The notes under the pieces are model-generated. The model ran no database searches and had not been told where the DNA came from. It saw only the letters and a program-made list of their open reading frames with translations. The position numbers and the translations under genes were made by a program. From NCBI RefSeq assembly GCF_963678865.1, contig NZ_OY787459.1, positions 586,501 through 650,500 of the forward strand: a stretch of 64,000 nucleotides of DNA, written 5' to 3'. Below, one piece after another: positions 38,226 through 47,805 of the stretch. The stretch's first letter is position 1. Each line of letters starts with the position of its first letter. This stretch comes from Maridesulfovibrio sp. Its GTDB lineage: Bacteria; Desulfobacterota; Desulfovibrionia; Desulfovibrionales; Desulfovibrionaceae.

Positions 38226-39146
38226 TCAATGCGCATCCGGCGCCGGTCTTGATATAGTTACAGTTATTGCTTCAGGCTTTCTCTTTTGCACAGCACAACC
38301 TTTGGGCAGGCTAACTTCGTAAGGAACGACATTATCACCTTCTGGAATTGTCGTGCTCAAATCGATTGAAGCAGTAATCTCATCTCTGAATCCATTTTTC
38401 CTGAAAAAAGGCTTAGGTCCTTCTACAAGCAGCCTGACGTAATTCTGACTGGCGGTAAAGTCAATATCATCCGACCCCAAAATATAAAGAGGAACCTTGA
38501 CCCACATCTTGCCGGAACGAACCGCAAAATCGAGATTAACACTAACCAGACCGGGGGTAGATTCCACAGTCTCCGGTAATTGCAGGGGAACTTCCCCACG
38601 CCAGAAACCGGGAGAATCAGTATCCAGCATAATCGGCTGGGTTTTGACCTGCGTAATCTTTTTCAGCACAGAAGCAGGACCGCGCAGGTCAACCTCTTCA
38701 GGTTCGGCAAATTTCTTCTTCAGGGTATAGTCACGGTGCAGGTCTCCTTCCCATACCGGGATAACACTGACCCTCTTTGTAACAAACATATCCATGACCA
38801 GATTAATATGTGAAGGGTTAATCTCAACAACCTCAAGCGCACTTCCCAGACCTAAATTTTCCGGAACAATGTTGACAGGGTTATTACCCACGACAAGATG
38901 TCCTGTATCCAGCGAATAAGCTATTTTTTTGGTATCAAGATTACGGATAAGACCTTTAGGACCGCGCAGACGCACGGAAACCTTACTGATCATCCCTTCG
39001 CGGATAATCATACCCTGCGGGGGATTGACTATCTCCAGCGGAAATTCCACCCATGTCTCAACAAGATCACGCCCGGTAACCAAATACCAGGTCAAAAGAG
39101 CCATCATGAGGGCCATTGCGGCTATTTTCCAGTGCTGTGTTTTCAT
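38226..39146 (-). CDS. YbbR-domain protein, CdaA regulator CdaR
   Basis: A single N-terminal TM segment (about 7-24) anchors an extracytoplasmic region with YbbR-type beta repeats, e.g. VSVRLRGPKGLIRNLDTKKIAYSLDTG, VSVIPVWEGDLHRDYTLKK and VDLRGPASVLKKITQVKTQPIMLD. The YbbR family protein CdaR modulates the c-di-AMP synthase CdaA. It follows cdaA by 4 nt and precedes glmM. Confidence 0.9.
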   Translation of the reverse strand: MKTQHWKIAAMALMMALLTWYLVTGRDLVETWVEFPLEIVNPPQGMIIREGMISKVSVRLRGPKGLIRNLDTKKIAYSLDTGHLVVGNNPVNIVPENLGLGSALEVVEINPSHINLVMDMFVTKRVSVIPVWEGDLHRDYTLKKKFAEPEEVDLRGPASVLKKITQVKTQPIMLDTDSPGFWRGEVPLQLPETVESTPGLVSVNLDFAVRSGKMWVKVPLYILGSDDIDFTASQNYVRLLVEGPKPFFRKNGFRDEITASIDLSTTIPEGDNVVPYEVSLPKGCAVQKRKPEAITVTISRPAPDAH

Positions 39147-39150
39147 ACCA

Positions 39151-39900
39151 TTAAGTCAATACGTTTTTGAGGACTCTTTTAAGCCTGACCATATCAAGGC
39201 TTGTAGTCAATTTACCACCGATTGCAGCAGAAATAGTACCGCGCTCCTCGGAAACAACAAGGGCAATGGCATCAGTCTCCTCGCTGATCCCAAGGGCTGC
39301 CCTGTGCCGGGTGCCGATGGAACTCTGGCGGGTAGGGACCTGTGCCAGCGGCAGAATACAGGAAGCAGCTACAATCTTGTTGGATTGAATAACCACCGCC
39401 CCGTCATGCAACGGAGTGTCCGGCCAGAAAATATTAACCAGCAGTTGCTTGCTGACCCGGCCATTTATTTCGATCCCTTTTTCAAGAATATCACCAAGGG
39501 GTACGTTCTTCTGAATAACCAGCAAGGCCCCGATTTTCTGACGGGCCATGGAATCCATGGCGGAGCAGATTTCATCGATCACCGCAATCTCGAAATCCTG
39601 TTTACGCCAGAAACGCCCTGCTCCCATCTGGGCCAGTCCTTTACGTATATCCCTCTGAAAAAGAACGATAATTACAAGGAAGATAGAACTTAAAAAATTC
39701 GTCAGCAACCAGTTCAGTGTATAGAGGCCGAAAACATCAGAAAGGTAGTAGACAAGCAGAACCAGCAAAAGTCCCCAGATTACCGCAGCAGCACGGGTTC
39801 CGCGCACCAGCAGGATGATGTAAAAATAGACAATAGCCACCAGACCTATGTCCAGCAGCTCTTTCCAGGAGATTTGAAAGCCCAGAAATTCAAACATCAA
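39151..39900 (-). CDS. cdaA: Diadenylate cyclase CdaA
   Basis: CdaA makes c-di-AMP from two ATP at the membrane. Three TM segments (about 14-34, 37-56, 62-82) are followed by the DAC domain with the two catalytic motifs DGA (166-168) and RHR (198-200, GTRHRAALG). Length (249 aa) is normal. It overlaps the folP stop by 4 nt (ATGA type) and is followed by cdaR and glmM. Confidence 0.96.
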   Translation of the reverse strand: MMFEFLGFQISWKELLDIGLVAIVYFYIILLVRGTRAAAVIWGLLLVLLVYYLSDVFGLYTLNWLLTNFLSSIFLVIIVLFQRDIRKGLAQMGAGRFWRKQDFEIAVIDEICSAMDSMARQKIGALLVIQKNVPLGDILEKGIEINGRVSKQLLVNIFWPDTPLHDGAVVIQSNKIVAASCILPLAQVPTRQSSIGTRHRAALGISEETDAIALVVSEERGTISAAIGGKLTTSLDMVRLKRVLKNVLT

Positions 39901-40739
39901 TAATCCCCGCAGATCTCCTTTACTATCTTCAAAGTCTGGCTGGTCAGCCCAACCTCATGCACCCTATGGATGGGAACCCCGCGAGCTGCTAAAACAGCAG
40001 TGGCAGCCTGAGTCGCATTCTGCCGCTCATCCGATTCCAATCCCAACAATTTACCCCAAAGTGACTTGTTTGAAAGCCCCATATAAACCGGGAAACCCAA
40101 TTCCATAAACCGATCAATTCGGCGCAGAATAGCCAGATTATGCTCTAGGGTTTTCCCAAAACCAATACCGGGATCAATCACTATATGACTTTCGGGTAAG
40201 CCTGACTTTATGAGTTTTTCAAGACTTTTTTCAAAAAAACTCAAAATATCTTCTATTACATTATCATAAGTCGGCGACAATTGCATCTGCTCCGGGCTAC
40301 CCTGACTGTGCATGAGCACATAACCCGGCTTGAGGTCGGCTACTACCTCCAGCAAGGTTGGGTCCTGGGAAAATGCCGAGACATCATTCACAATTGCGGC
40401 CCCGGCCTCTATGGAAGCACGGGCCACCCCGCTTTTAACCGTATCAACAGAAACCACATAATCACGGCTCAATTCCTTGATTACCGGGATTACACGAGCC
40501 AGCTCGTCTTCCAAAGAAACGGGATCGGCAAATGGCCGTGTGCTCTCACCACCCACATCAAGAATATCCGCCCCCTGTTCAGCAAGCAGGCGGCCATGCT
40601 CAATAGCCTGCCGCGGATCATAGTTCTTTCCCCCGTCATAAAAGGAATCAGGGGTAACATTAACAATACCGGCAATAAAAAAAGGGGCAGGGCCTAACAC
40701 CCTGCCCCCATTTATGGTCCAAGAATAATTACGGGACAT
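39897..40739 (-). CDS. folP: Dihydropteroate synthase
   Basis: FolP condenses 4-aminobenzoate with the pterin pyrophosphate in folate synthesis and is the sulfonamide target. Signatures are IVNVTPDSFYDGG, DILDVGGESTRPFA, SVDTVKSGVARAS, AIVNDVSA and DPGIGFGKT. The ATG at 40739 gives the usual start and follows CAGGAT; a longer frame (345 aa) would run into ftsH. Codons 11-21 carry a perfect intrinsic terminator. Length is 280 aa. Confidence 0.95.
   Translation of the reverse strand: MSRNYSWTINGGRVLGPAPFFIAGIVNVTPDSFYDGGKNYDPRQAIEHGRLLAEQGADILDVGGESTRPFADPVSLEDELARVIPVIKELSRDYVVSVDTVKSGVARASIEAGAAIVNDVSAFSQDPTLLEVVADLKPGYVLMHSQGSPEQMQLSPTYDNVIEDILSFFEKSLEKLIKSGLPESHIVIDPGIGFGKTLEHNLAILRRIDRFMELGFPVYMGLSNKSLWGKLLGLESDERQNATQAATAVLAARGVPIHRVHEVGLTSQTLKIVKEICGDY
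40677..40708 (-). terminator. Intrinsic terminator inside the folP coding sequence
   Basis: A perfect 9-bp GC-rich stem (40684-40692 with 40700-40708, 7-nt loop) is followed on the minus strand by seven Ts (40677-40683). It lies 45 nt after the ftsH stop but inside folP codons 11-21. Active translation of folP would be expected to prevent folding. Confidence 0.8.
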
Positions 40740-40752
40740 AAATCCTGAATCC

Positions 40753-42819
40753 TTATTCGGAACTTTTTTTATCTTCAGAAGCTTCAGGCTCTTCAGCTTT
40801 GTCTTCTTTATCAGTCTCTGCAGGTTTATCTGAGAGCTTGAATTCATCTTCAGTATTTTCTGCCTGATCTGGAGTCTGCTCTTCAAAAGCAAACTCACCC
40901 TTTTCAGCCTCTTCGTCCTGCTCAGACTCGACAACAGGAGTGTAGCCGGGTTTGGAAGTTGAGCCGTACGCCCTCGAGGCAGAAGCAGGTTTTGAGGGAG
41001 TTACGGTTTCAAGAGGAGGAAGCTCGCCGCCGGTCATGAGTATATCGAGATCGTTGCCGTCGATAGTCTCACGCTCAAGCAGGGCTGCGGAAACAGCATG
41101 CAGAGACTTTTCATTATCGGAAAGGAGTCTGTTAGCGGTTTCGTAAGCGGTATCAATAATCCGTCTGACCTCGGAATCAATGAGGCGTGAAGTATCTTCA
41201 CTGAAGTCCTTGTGCTGAACAAGTTCTTTGCCGAGGAAAACCTGATCCTGACTTTCACCGAAGGTCATGGGACCGAGTTTTTCGCTCATACCCCATTGGC
41301 AGACCATGGAACGGGCCATCTTGGTGGCGCGCTCAATATCATTGCTGGCCCCGGTGGTAACCTGATTGAGAATCAGTTCCTCAGCCACTCGCCCGCCGAG
41401 CAGCATAACCAGAGTATCTTCAAGATATGCTTTATTGTAATTATGGCGGTCATCCACGGGCAGCTGCTGGGTCACACCCAGAGCACGGCCACGGGGAATA
41501 ATGGTAACCTTGTGAACAGGGTCGCAGTTCTCAAGCAGTTTAGCGATGAGAGCATGACCGGCTTCATGATAAGCAGTGGTCTTTTTATCCTCATCGGTAA
41601 GAATCAGGCTGCGGCGTTCGCGGCCCATGAGGACTTTATCTTTGGCTTCTTCGAAATCAGCCATTTTGACATAGTCCTGATTATTCTTAGCTGCATACAG
41701 AGCTGCCTCGTTAACGAGGTTTTCAAGGTCCGCACCGGAGAATCCGGGAGTACCGCGGGCTATGACATCAAGGTCAATTTCACCGGCAAGAGGAGTTTTA
41801 CGGGTATGAACCTTGAGGATATGTGCACGGCCCTGAACATCCGGAGTAGGCACGACAACCTGTCTGTCAAAACGACCGGGACGCAGGAGCGCGGGATCGA
41901 GTACATCAGGTCTGTTGGTTGCCGCAATGAGGATTACCCCTTCGTTGGACTCAAAACCGTCCATTTCAACCAGCAACTGGTTCAAGGTCTGTTCACGCTC
42001 ATCATGTCCGCCACCGAGACCAGCGCCACGCTGGCGCCCGACAGCATCAATTTCATCAATAAAGATAAGGCAGGGTGCATTTTTTTTACCCTGTGCGAAA
42101 AGGTCACGCACACGGGAAGCACCGACACCTACAAACATTTCAACAAAATCGGAACCGGAAATGGAAAAGAAAGGAACACCTGCTTCACCGGCAACTGCAC
42201 GGGCAAGCAAAGTTTTACCGGTACCGGGGGGGCCCACCAGCAGCACACCTTTAGGGATTCGTCCGCCAAGACGGGTGAATTTTTTAGGCTCGCTAAGGAA
42301 CTGAACAACCTCGGAAAGTTCATCCTTGGCTTCGTCAACTCCGGCAACATCATCAAAAGTTACGCGAGCTGTTTCTTCATTTATCATCCGCGCACGGGAA
42401 CGCCCGAAAGACATGGCACCGCCACGGCCTCCACCGCCTCCCTGCATCTGACGCATGAAGAAAATCCATACCCCGACCAGAAGCAGCATGGGAAACCATG
42501 ATATGAACAGGGTCATATACCATGGAGCCTCTTCTTCAGGCTCGGCCACAACTTCAATTTTGTTTTTGAGCAGATGTTGTACAAGGGCCGGATCATCGGG
42601 GTTATAAGTGACGAAACGTTTGTCACCAACCATTACCCCACTCATCTTCTGCCCCTGAATCTTTACTTGAAGGACTTCTCCTTCATCGACCCTGCTTAAA
42701 AAGTCGGTGTAGGAAAGTTTGAGCTGGGAAGTCTGCGGCTGATTGAACAAATTGAATAAAACAATCATTACCAGCATAATGGTTACCCAGACCAAGAGAT
42801 TCTTGGCAAAACTATTCAA
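40753..42819 (-). CDS. ftsH: ATP-dependent zinc metalloprotease FtsH
   Basis: FtsH is a membrane AAA+ protease that degrades unfolded membrane proteins and some regulators. Two N-terminal TM segments (about 5-24 and 103-124) flank a periplasmic loop. The AAA domain has Walker A GPPGTGKT (196-203) and Walker [11 protein letters not shown]; the protease site is HEAGH (418-422). The start is the TTG at 42819 ([13 protein letters not shown]), preceded by AAGGAG at 7 nt; an upstream frame adds 15 unconserved residues. The tail is long and acidic (Glu/Asp/Lys-rich). It is the first gene of the eight-gene block ending at priA. Confidence 0.96.
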   Translation of the reverse strand: MNSFAKNLLVWVTIMLVMIVLFNLFNQPQTSQLKLSYTDFLSRVDEGEVLQVKIQGQKMSGVMVGDKRFVTYNPDDPALVQHLLKNKIEVVAEPEEEAPWYMTLFISWFPMLLLVGVWIFFMRQMQGGGGGRGGAMSFGRSRARMINEETARVTFDDVAGVDEAKDELSEVVQFLSEPKKFTRLGGRIPKGVLLVGPPGTGKTLLARAVAGEAGVPFFSISGSDFVEMFVGVGASRVRDLFAQGKKNAPCLIFIDEIDAVGRQRGAGLGGGHDEREQTLNQLLVEMDGFESNEGVILIAATNRPDVLDPALLRPGRFDRQVVVPTPDVQGRAHILKVHTRKTPLAGEIDLDVIARGTPGFSGADLENLVNEAALYAAKNNQDYVKMADFEEAKDKVLMGRERRSLILTDEDKKTTAYHEAGHALIAKLLENCDPVHKVTIIPRGRALGVTQQLPVDDRHNYNKAYLEDTLVMLLGGRVAEELILNQVTTGASNDIERATKMARSMVCQWGMSEKLGPMTFGESQDQVFLGKELVQHKDFSEDTSRLIDSEVRRIIDTAYETANRLLSDNEKSLHAVSAALLERETIDGNDLDILMTGGELPPLETVTPSKPASASRAYGSTSKPGYTPVVESEQDEEAEKGEFAFEEQTPDQAENTEDEFKLSDKPAETDKEDKAEEPEASEDKKSSE

Positions 42820-43015
42820 AGTCAATCTCCTTAGATATGCGTCCGGTCTGCCAGAGCCTGTCAATATGCGGCAAGCACCGGACTGTATTTACATTTTTTC
42901 TACAGTTTCAATCAGGTATTAATAAGACTAATTCGGGAAAAGGCAAGTCATATTCAAAAATATTATTATGCTTGCCCTTTGCCATCAAAATTGTTAGCCC
43001 TTTTTTCTTCAAAGC

Positions 43016-43109
43016 GGAAGTGTATCGTAACCGGTGTTGCGCCTGGACTTCAAATCCAGTGGACGGGTTAACCCTCGTCGGTAGGTTCGACTCCTATACA
43101 CTTCCGCCA
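43016..43109 (+). tRNA. selC: tRNA-Sec (anticodon TCA)
   Basis: The 94-base sequence folds as selenocysteine tRNA: an 8-bp acceptor stem GGAAGTGT/ACACTTCC, anticodon stem CTGGA/TCCAG around CTTCAAA (anticodon TCA), a long variable arm, the T-loop GGTTCGACTCC, and an encoded CCA after the discriminator G. Its match to the E. coli selC anticodon arm and T-arm is very close. It implies UGA is read as selenocysteine somewhere in this genome. Confidence 0.95.
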
Positions 43110-43201
43110 TTTTATTTCAGCCTAAATCTATTTTTTTCTCAGCTCTCCGCCCAGAGAGACCTTTCGCAACAGAATCCAAATTTATTAAACTGTTATTTAT
43201 T

Positions 43202-43561
43202 TTAGAAATGTCCGCCATCTATCAGTGGACGATAAAGATTTTCCTGCGATTCCATCCACAAAGAATAACCTTGGTCGGACTCTTCTACTTTATAAAAAAA
43301 ATCTTCGAAATCGGCACCATTAGGCAGGTCAAACGAGATTGTACTGGTCATCATCGAATTTTTCCACTCCTTGGACTCCTCATCGTATTCACGACCCCAA
43401 TTGATAATGTTACTCATGGTAACTTGAGTGGAATCTTTTACCTTTTCCATTTTATTAAAAACCAGAGGCCTCTTTTTATACAAAACGACATTTTCTTTGC
43501 TTTCAAATGCCTTGGGCAGCATTTCTTCATATATGCAATACAATTCCGGATCTTTGCTCAT
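43202..43561 (-). CDS. Hypothetical protein, 119 aa
   Basis: I do not recognise a family. The protein is soluble and Glu/Lys/Ser-rich, begins MSKDPELYCIYEEMLPKAF, and has no signal or TM segment. A good ribosome site (AAGGGACGC) precedes the ATG at 43561. It stands between selC and argH and shares a strand with argH. Confidence 0.7.
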   Translation of the reverse strand: MSKDPELYCIYEEMLPKAFESKENVVLYKKRPLVFNKMEKVKDSTQVTMSNIINWGREYDEESKEWKNSMMTSTISFDLPNGADFEDFFYKVEESDQGYSLWMESQENLYRPLIDGGHF

Positions 43562-43644
43562 TTTTTGCGTCCCTTAAATATGTTACGACTACTATCCTCT
43601 CATTAATCCATCATCGCCTTCCCAGCAACCCCCATGACTGACAA

Positions 43645-43685
43645 TAAAAAAACCGGAATCCGACAGTAAAACTATCAGATCCCGG
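43645..43685 (-). terminator. Intrinsic terminator after argH
   Basis: An imperfect stem, ccggaatccga (43653-43663) with tcagatcccgg (43675-43685), is followed on the minus strand by seven Ts. It lies just past the argH stop and ends the arg operon. Confidence 0.75.
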
Positions 43686-43712
43686 CTTTTTAATTTTTTT
43701 TGCAGACTGAAT

Positions 43713-45095
43713 CTAACTATCCAGCCAAGCCTTGAGTTCGCTGATCTGCGCGTCAACAGATTCCGGTCCGGTGCTACCGGGGGAAACCCTGCGTTTAACA
43801 GCCGCTTCGTAAGAAAGAACCTCATATACATCTTCTTCAATCTTATCAGAAAACTCTTTGAGTTCTTCAAGGCTCATATCTTCAAGGCCCCTGCTCAGCG
43901 CTTCTGCTCCGGCAACAGCTGAACCGGTGATATGATGCGCTTCGCGGAAAGGAATACCTTTACCCACGAGGTAATCAGCCAGTTCGGTCGCATTGAGGAA
44001 ACCCTTTTTCAATGCAGCTTCCATGTTATCAGGATTGAAACCCATGGCATCCATCATATCAGCCATGATCACCACGGAAGCATGCACGGTCTTATCACAG
44101 TCAAAGAAAGGCTCTTTGTCTTCCTGCATATCACGGTTATAGGCAAGCGGGAGACCTTTACAAGTGGTCATCAGTGAGAAAAGATCTCCGTAGACGCGTC
44201 CGGTCTTGCCACGCATGAGTTCGCAGACATCGGGATTCTTTTTCTGGGGCATGATTGATGAGCCGGTGGAAAATTCATCCGGAAGCTTGATGAAACCGAA
44301 ACAGGGGTTGGCCCAGATGATCATTTCCTCGCAGATGCGGCTCAGGTGGATCATGATCAAACTTCCGGCAAACATGGCTTCCATTACAAAGTCACGATCG
44401 GAAACAGCATCAAGGCTGTTGCGGAAAGTTCCTTCCATACCAAGATATTTAGCGGAGGCAGCAGGATTAAGCGGGTAGGTGGTTCCTGCCAGAGCGGCCG
44501 CACCAAGCGGGGAGACATTTGCTCTCCTGATGCAGTCGACGACCCTGCTGTGGTCGCGCTTGAACATCCATGCGTAAGCCAGCATGTGGTGTGCAAGGCT
44601 AACAGGCTGTGCAGGCTGCAAATGAGTATAACCGGGGAGCAGCACATCCCTGTTTGCATCAGCCTTGGCTGTGAAAGATGCGATCAGCTTTTCAAGGGCT
44701 GTTTTCCATGCATCCAAAGAGCGGAGCACGTGCAGACGGAAGTCAGTAGCGACCTGATCGTTACGGCTGCGCCCGGTATGCAGCTTACCGCCCACAGGTC
44801 CGACAATCTCGGTCAGCCTGCTTTCGATATTCATATGGAGATCTTCCATCTCCTTTTTCCATTCAAATTTACCGGATTCAATCTCTTCCAGCACCTGATC
44901 AAGGCCTTTGACCAGAGTTTCGGCTTCTTCGGCGGTCAATACGCCCTGCTCTGCCAGCATCTTGGCATGAGCCTGAGAGCCGGAAATATCTTCGCGATAC
45001 AGGTTCTGGTCGTAGCTTACGGATTCAGTGTAATCTTCAACAGACTGCGCGGTCTTGGCTGCAAATCTGCCGCCCCATAATTTATTATCTGCCAT
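43713..45095 (-). CDS. argH: Argininosuccinate lyase
   Basis: ArgH splits argininosuccinate into arginine and fumarate, the last arginine step. The 460-residue product has the superfamily signature [12 protein letters not shown] and early blocks KLWGGRF and [13 protein letters not shown]. The ATG at 45095 is preceded by AGAGG and gives MADNKLWGG; a longer frame would run through the palindrome upstream. It is the last gene of argF-argG-argH. Confidence 0.97.
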   Translation of the reverse strand: MADNKLWGGRFAAKTAQSVEDYTESVSYDQNLYREDISGSQAHAKMLAEQGVLTAEEAETLVKGLDQVLEEIESGKFEWKKEMEDLHMNIESRLTEIVGPVGGKLHTGRSRNDQVATDFRLHVLRSLDAWKTALEKLIASFTAKADANRDVLLPGYTHLQPAQPVSLAHHMLAYAWMFKRDHSRVVDCIRRANVSPLGAAALAGTTYPLNPAASAKYLGMEGTFRNSLDAVSDRDFVMEAMFAGSLIMIHLSRICEEMIIWANPCFGFIKLPDEFSTGSSIMPQKKNPDVCELMRGKTGRVYGDLFSLMTTCKGLPLAYNRDMQEDKEPFFDCDKTVHASVVIMADMMDAMGFNPDNMEAALKKGFLNATELADYLVGKGIPFREAHHITGSAVAGAEALSRGLEDMSLEELKEFSDKIEEDVYEVLSYEAAVKRRVSPGSTGPESVDAQISELKAWLDS

Positions 45096-45120
45096 TATGA
45101 GCCTCTTTCGCCTCCGGCGG

Positions 45121-45160
45121 CTGGGGAAGGGAAACTTTTGCAAAAGTTTCCCTTCCCCAG
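45121..45160. repeat. 40-bp perfect palindrome (REP-like) between argG and argH
   Basis: Positions 45121-45140 are the exact reverse complement of 45141-45160, beginning ctggggaagg and ending ccttccccag. Flanks are cctccggcgg on the left and gcttcgcc about 25 nt to the right, the framing of dispersed palindromic elements I associate with Desulfovibrio intergenic regions. No ORF fits. In RNA it forms a very stable hairpin but has no T-run, so it is a repeat or RNA-stability element rather than a terminator. Confidence 0.8.
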
Positions 45161-45270
45161 ACCCCATCCCTTCAAAACCTTTTGATAGGGCTTCGCCACC
45201 GGGGTCATAAATTTATGTGGAGAAGTAAAATTCTTATACCCACGTTCAAGCAGTATTACTTTTATCAAAG

Positions 45271-45308
45271 AAAAAGCCTGTCGTCAGCGGTTGTGCCGGG
45301 AACAGGCT
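45271..45308 (-). terminator. Second intrinsic terminator after argG
   Basis: Stem agcctgt/acaggct (45275-45281 with 45302-45308) followed by five Ts on the minus strand. It lies just past another hairpin, giving tandem termination between argG and argH. Confidence 0.6.
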
Positions 45309-45316
45309 CAATATTT

Positions 45317-45346
45317 AAAACCCGGACGAACTCACGTCCGTCCGGG
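45317..45346 (-). terminator. First intrinsic terminator after argG
   Basis: Stem cccggacg/cgtccggg (45321-45328 with 45339-45346) followed by TTTTAAAT on the minus strand, immediately after the argG stop. Confidence 0.65.
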
Positions 45347-45361
45347 CAATTCAGAACGTTA

Positions 45362-46597
45362 CTAATCTACGTCTTCGACGTCGCCTTCCTTGATCCATTC
45401 GGAGCCGGAAGAAGTTTTGCCTTTGAGACGCAGGCCCACCAGCTTGATAAAGCCTTCAGCATCTTTCTGGTTGTATACTTCGTCTTCTTCGAAGGTAGCG
45501 AGATCTTCACGATACAGGGAGTAAGGAGACTTACGGCCTTCGGGAATCGCGTTACCCTTGTAGAGTTTCAGTCTTACGGTACCGGTTATAGTCTTCTGGG
45601 TTTCGTCGATCATGGCCTGAAGTGCAACACGTTCAGGAGCGAACCAGAAACCGTTGTATATCATTTCAGCATACTTGGGGATCAGACTGTCACGCAGGTG
45701 CATGACTTCACGGTCCATGCAAAGGCCCTCGAGGTCACGATGAGCTATGTGCATGATAGTTCCACCGGGAGTTTCGTAAACGCCACGGGATTTCATACCC
45801 ACGAAACGGTTTTCAACCATATCCACACGGCCGATACCGTGCTTGCCGCCCAGTTCGTTGAGTTTTTCAACCAAAGCTGCAGGAGAATACTTGGTGCCGT
45901 TAATTGCAACAGGATCACCCTTTTCGAAATCAATAGTGATGATTTCAGCTTCATCCGGTGCCTGCTCAACGGGACGGCAGTAACGATAAGACTCGGGGGA
46001 AGGAGCATTCCAGGGATCTTCCAGCTCTGCACCTTCAAAGCTTACGTGCAGCATGTTGGCATCCATGGACCAAGGCTTCTTGCGGGTGTTGGGAATTTCA
46101 ATGTCGTTAGCTTCTGCGAACTTCATGAGGTCGGTACGGGACTTGAGATTCCATTCACGCCATGGAGCGATATGTTTAAGCTTGGGATTCATGCCCATGC
46201 CGCCGAGTTCAAAACGAACCTGATCGTTACCTTTACCGGTTGCACCGTGAGCAAGGGCCTGAGCACCTTCCATTTCGGCAATTTCAACCATTCTTTTAGC
46301 GATCAGGGGACGGGCAATGGAAGTTCCGAGGAGGTAGCGTCCTTCATAGATAGCTCCAGCGCGGAACGCAGGAAAAATAAAATCACGGGCGAATTCTTCA
46401 CGAAGATCTTCAACAAAAGCTTTTGTCGCACCGGTCCTGAGGGCTTTTTCCTCAATACCGTCAAGTTCTTCGCCCTGACCGAGGTCAGCGGTAAGGGTGA
46501 TAACTTCGCAGTTGTACTCCTGTTTAATCCATTTAAGGATAATAGAAGTATCCAGACCGCCGGAATATGCCAGTACTACTTTTTCAATTTTGCTCAT
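45362..46597 (-). CDS. argG: Argininosuccinate synthase
   Basis: ArgG joins citrulline and aspartate using ATP. The PP-loop motif AYSGGLDTS opens the protein, with [12 protein letters not shown] and the later family block [13 protein letters not shown]. Length (411 aa) is normal for the type I enzyme. It is second in argF-argG-argH. The gap to argH holds two terminators and a palindrome, so argH expression may be lower or separately promoted. Confidence 0.97.
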   Translation of the reverse strand: MSKIEKVVLAYSGGLDTSIILKWIKQEYNCEVITLTADLGQGEELDGIEEKALRTGATKAFVEDLREEFARDFIFPAFRAGAIYEGRYLLGTSIARPLIAKRMVEIAEMEGAQALAHGATGKGNDQVRFELGGMGMNPKLKHIAPWREWNLKSRTDLMKFAEANDIEIPNTRKKPWSMDANMLHVSFEGAELEDPWNAPSPESYRYCRPVEQAPDEAEIITIDFEKGDPVAINGTKYSPAALVEKLNELGGKHGIGRVDMVENRFVGMKSRGVYETPGGTIMHIAHRDLEGLCMDREVMHLRDSLIPKYAEMIYNGFWFAPERVALQAMIDETQKTITGTVRLKLYKGNAIPEGRKSPYSLYREDLATFEEDEVYNQKDAEGFIKLVGLRLKGKTSSGSEWIKEGDVEDVD

Positions 46598-46623
46598 TTT
46601 TATAAATCCTTCAAAAAATTATA

Positions 46624-47601
46624 TTACTCAATAGTATGCATGTGCGGCACAGCCTGCACAGGTCCGAGCAGTTTTTCAACTGCATCGTAATCCACTTCAA
46701 TACCGTTAACAGCCCATTCAAGAATGGCTTTCTGCATATGCAGTCTGTTTTCAGCCTGATCAAAAATAATTGATCTGGGTCCGTCCAGCACTTCAGCGGT
46801 TACTTCCTCGCCGCGGTGTGCAGGCAGGCAGTGCATAATCTTGCAATCAGGATCAGCATGCTCGAGAAGTTTTTCATTTACCTGATAATCTGCAAACGCA
46901 AGTTCGCGTTTCTTCTGCTCTTCTTCCTGTCCCATGGAAGCGAATACGTCGGTATTGACGTAATGCGCGCCCTTGACGGCTTCCGCCGGATCATAACTCA
47001 AATTGATCTTGGCGCCCATGGAAAGAGCACGGGAAAGAATGTCATGGTCAGGCTCATAACCTTTGGGGAATGCCATAGTCAGGTAGAACGGAAAATAAAT
47101 GGCAGCATTGATCCATGAATGAGCCATATTGTTTCCGTCACCGACCCATGCAACATGCACGTTTTTAAGATCGGGAGTCCTTTCGTAGATAGTCAGCATG
47201 TCGCTCAGCACCTGACAGGGATGATAACGGTCTGTAAGGGCATTGATGACCGGAACTGAACCGCAATCAGCAAGAGTGCGCACTTTATCCTGACCGAAAG
47301 TACGAACAACAAGAGCATCCGCATACCGTGAAAGGACCTGCGCGGTATCTTCCAAAGGTTCGCTTCTGCCGAGCTGGGATTCTGCCGGGGTCATGAAAAC
47401 GGAATGACCGCCGAGCTGCTCAATGGCAATATCAAACGAAACACGTGTACGGGTGGAAGCTTTCTCAAAAATCATGATAACGGTTTTCCCTTCAAGGGCG
47501 TTATTCCTGATTTTATTATCTTTGAGCTCTTTGGCGCGCAGCAGAAGCTGGCCCAGTTCTGAACGGGGAACATCATTGATTTTAAGAAGATGTCTGATCA
47601 T
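46624..47601 (-). CDS. argF: Ornithine carbamoyltransferase
   Basis: ArgF makes citrulline from ornithine and carbamoyl phosphate. The carbamoyl-phosphate motif STRTR, the DxxxR site and the ornithine-binding HCLPAHRG are intact. The ATG at 47601 (MIRHLLKINDVPRSEL) follows TGGAG at 7 nt; the longer frame to 47709 would cross the promoter. Length is 325 aa. First gene of the arg operon. Confidence 0.97.
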   Translation of the reverse strand: MIRHLLKINDVPRSELGQLLLRAKELKDNKIRNNALEGKTVIMIFEKASTRTRVSFDIAIEQLGGHSVFMTPAESQLGRSEPLEDTAQVLSRYADALVVRTFGQDKVRTLADCGSVPVINALTDRYHPCQVLSDMLTIYERTPDLKNVHVAWVGDGNNMAHSWINAAIYFPFYLTMAFPKGYEPDHDILSRALSMGAKINLSYDPAEAVKGAHYVNTDVFASMGQEEEQKKRELAFADYQVNEKLLEHADPDCKIMHCLPAHRGEEVTAEVLDGPRSIIFDQAENRLHMQKAILEWAVNGIEVDYDAVEKLLGPVQAVPHMHTIE

Positions 47602-47620
47602 CGTAAAACTCCAAATATAT

Positions 47621-47636
47621 TTAAGGTGAGCCTTAA
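47621..47636. promoter_or_regulatory. Palindromic operator-like site before argF
   Basis: The sequence ttaaggtgagccttaa has 6-bp inverted arms around a 4-nt centre. It lies between the predicted start point and the argF ATG, a fitting place for a repressor site or leader hairpin. It does not match the ArgR box I know. Confidence 0.4.
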
Positions 47637-47662
47637 CTGACAATGAAAAAAAGCAATCGGGA

Positions 47663-47692
47663 ATTATTGCCTGTAAGACCCGCCATTGTAAA
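47663..47692 (-). promoter_or_regulatory. Probable promoter of argF-argG-argH
   Basis: On the minus strand TTTACA (47687-47692) and AATAAT (47663-47668) are separated by 18 nt, five of six matches in each hexamer. The start point would be near 47656, about 55 nt before the argF ATG. Confidence 0.5.
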
Positions 47693-47805
47693 CCATAAAG
47701 AATCATCATGGCCTAAAAAAAGGACCAAAAACGGGATTTACTCATGCGCAGCATATGGACAGCCCCGGACAGGACTATGCTGCAAAGAAACGGGCTGGCT
47801 TTAAA

